Shown here in pieces: positions 59,235 through 64,000 of a DNA stretch of 64,000 nt. A model generated the notes under the pieces. That model had not been told where the DNA came from. It made no database searches and saw only the letters and a list, made by a program, of their open reading frames with translations. The DNA lies in the NCBI RefSeq assembly GCF_027596085.1, contig NW_026553339.1, positions 1 through 64,000 on the forward strand, written 5' to 3'. The position numbers and the translations under genes were made by a program. Numbering within the stretch: the first letter of the stretch is position 1; each line of letters opens with the position of its first letter. The DNA comes from Anoplopoma fimbria (Eukaryota; Chordata; Actinopteri; Perciformes; Anoplopomatidae).

Positions 59235-64000
<4,766 letters not shown>

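Overview
The window is teleost fish genomic DNA. It holds multi-exon genes with GT-AG introns, two conserved vertebrate protein-coding genes, Tc1-type transposons, L2-type LINEs, tRNA-derived SINEs, a DIRS-type relic and long microsatellites. Nothing bacterial or viral was recognised.

Layout. (1) Positions 944-18690, minus strand: zc3h18 (CCCH zinc-finger nuclear RNA-processing factor). Its first exon is non-coding; ten coding exons are resolved with matching splice phases, and the last exons lie off the left edge. One conserved exon (3762-3944) is isolated between two large repeat-filled introns. (2) 18.7-28.2 kb: gene-poor spacer with degenerate minisatellites, a Tc1 relic, a LINE fragment, an unnamed repeat carrying a small promoter/exon/poly(A) unit, and a long hairpin. 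(3) 28.2-36.5 kb: possible 5' region of the next gene, with a dead Tc1 element and an extra copy of part of a receptor exon. (4) 36495-59234, plus strand: a thyrotropin-releasing hormone receptor in five coding exons (431 residues, all phases consistent). It is most likely trhr2, judged by its place head-to-head with zc3h18. (5) 59.2-64 kb: 3' flank with a (TG)n tract.

The most notable item sits in receptor intron 4. It is a 5.0-kb DNA transposon (53491-58487) flanked by TTAA on both sides, with matching inverted termini. It carries two convergent, spliced, uninterrupted genes: a 10-exon, 555-residue transposase-like gene on the minus strand and a 3-exon, 128-residue RG-rich gene on the plus strand. 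Their coding 3' ends overlap in antisense by 59 bp. TTAA targets and the AGCTAGGG termini suggest a Kolobok/T2-like element. The transposase-like gene seems to lack the central catalytic block that I recall from longer relatives, so this copy may be an internally deleted but still readable derivative.

The two host genes have unrelated jobs: zc3h18 acts in nuclear RNA metabolism and trhr2 is a cell-surface Gq-type neuropeptide receptor. They are neighbours by conserved synteny, not a pathway. Much of the non-coding sequence that I could classify is mobile-element debris, often nested. All family names rest on motif recognition by eye, without database searches.
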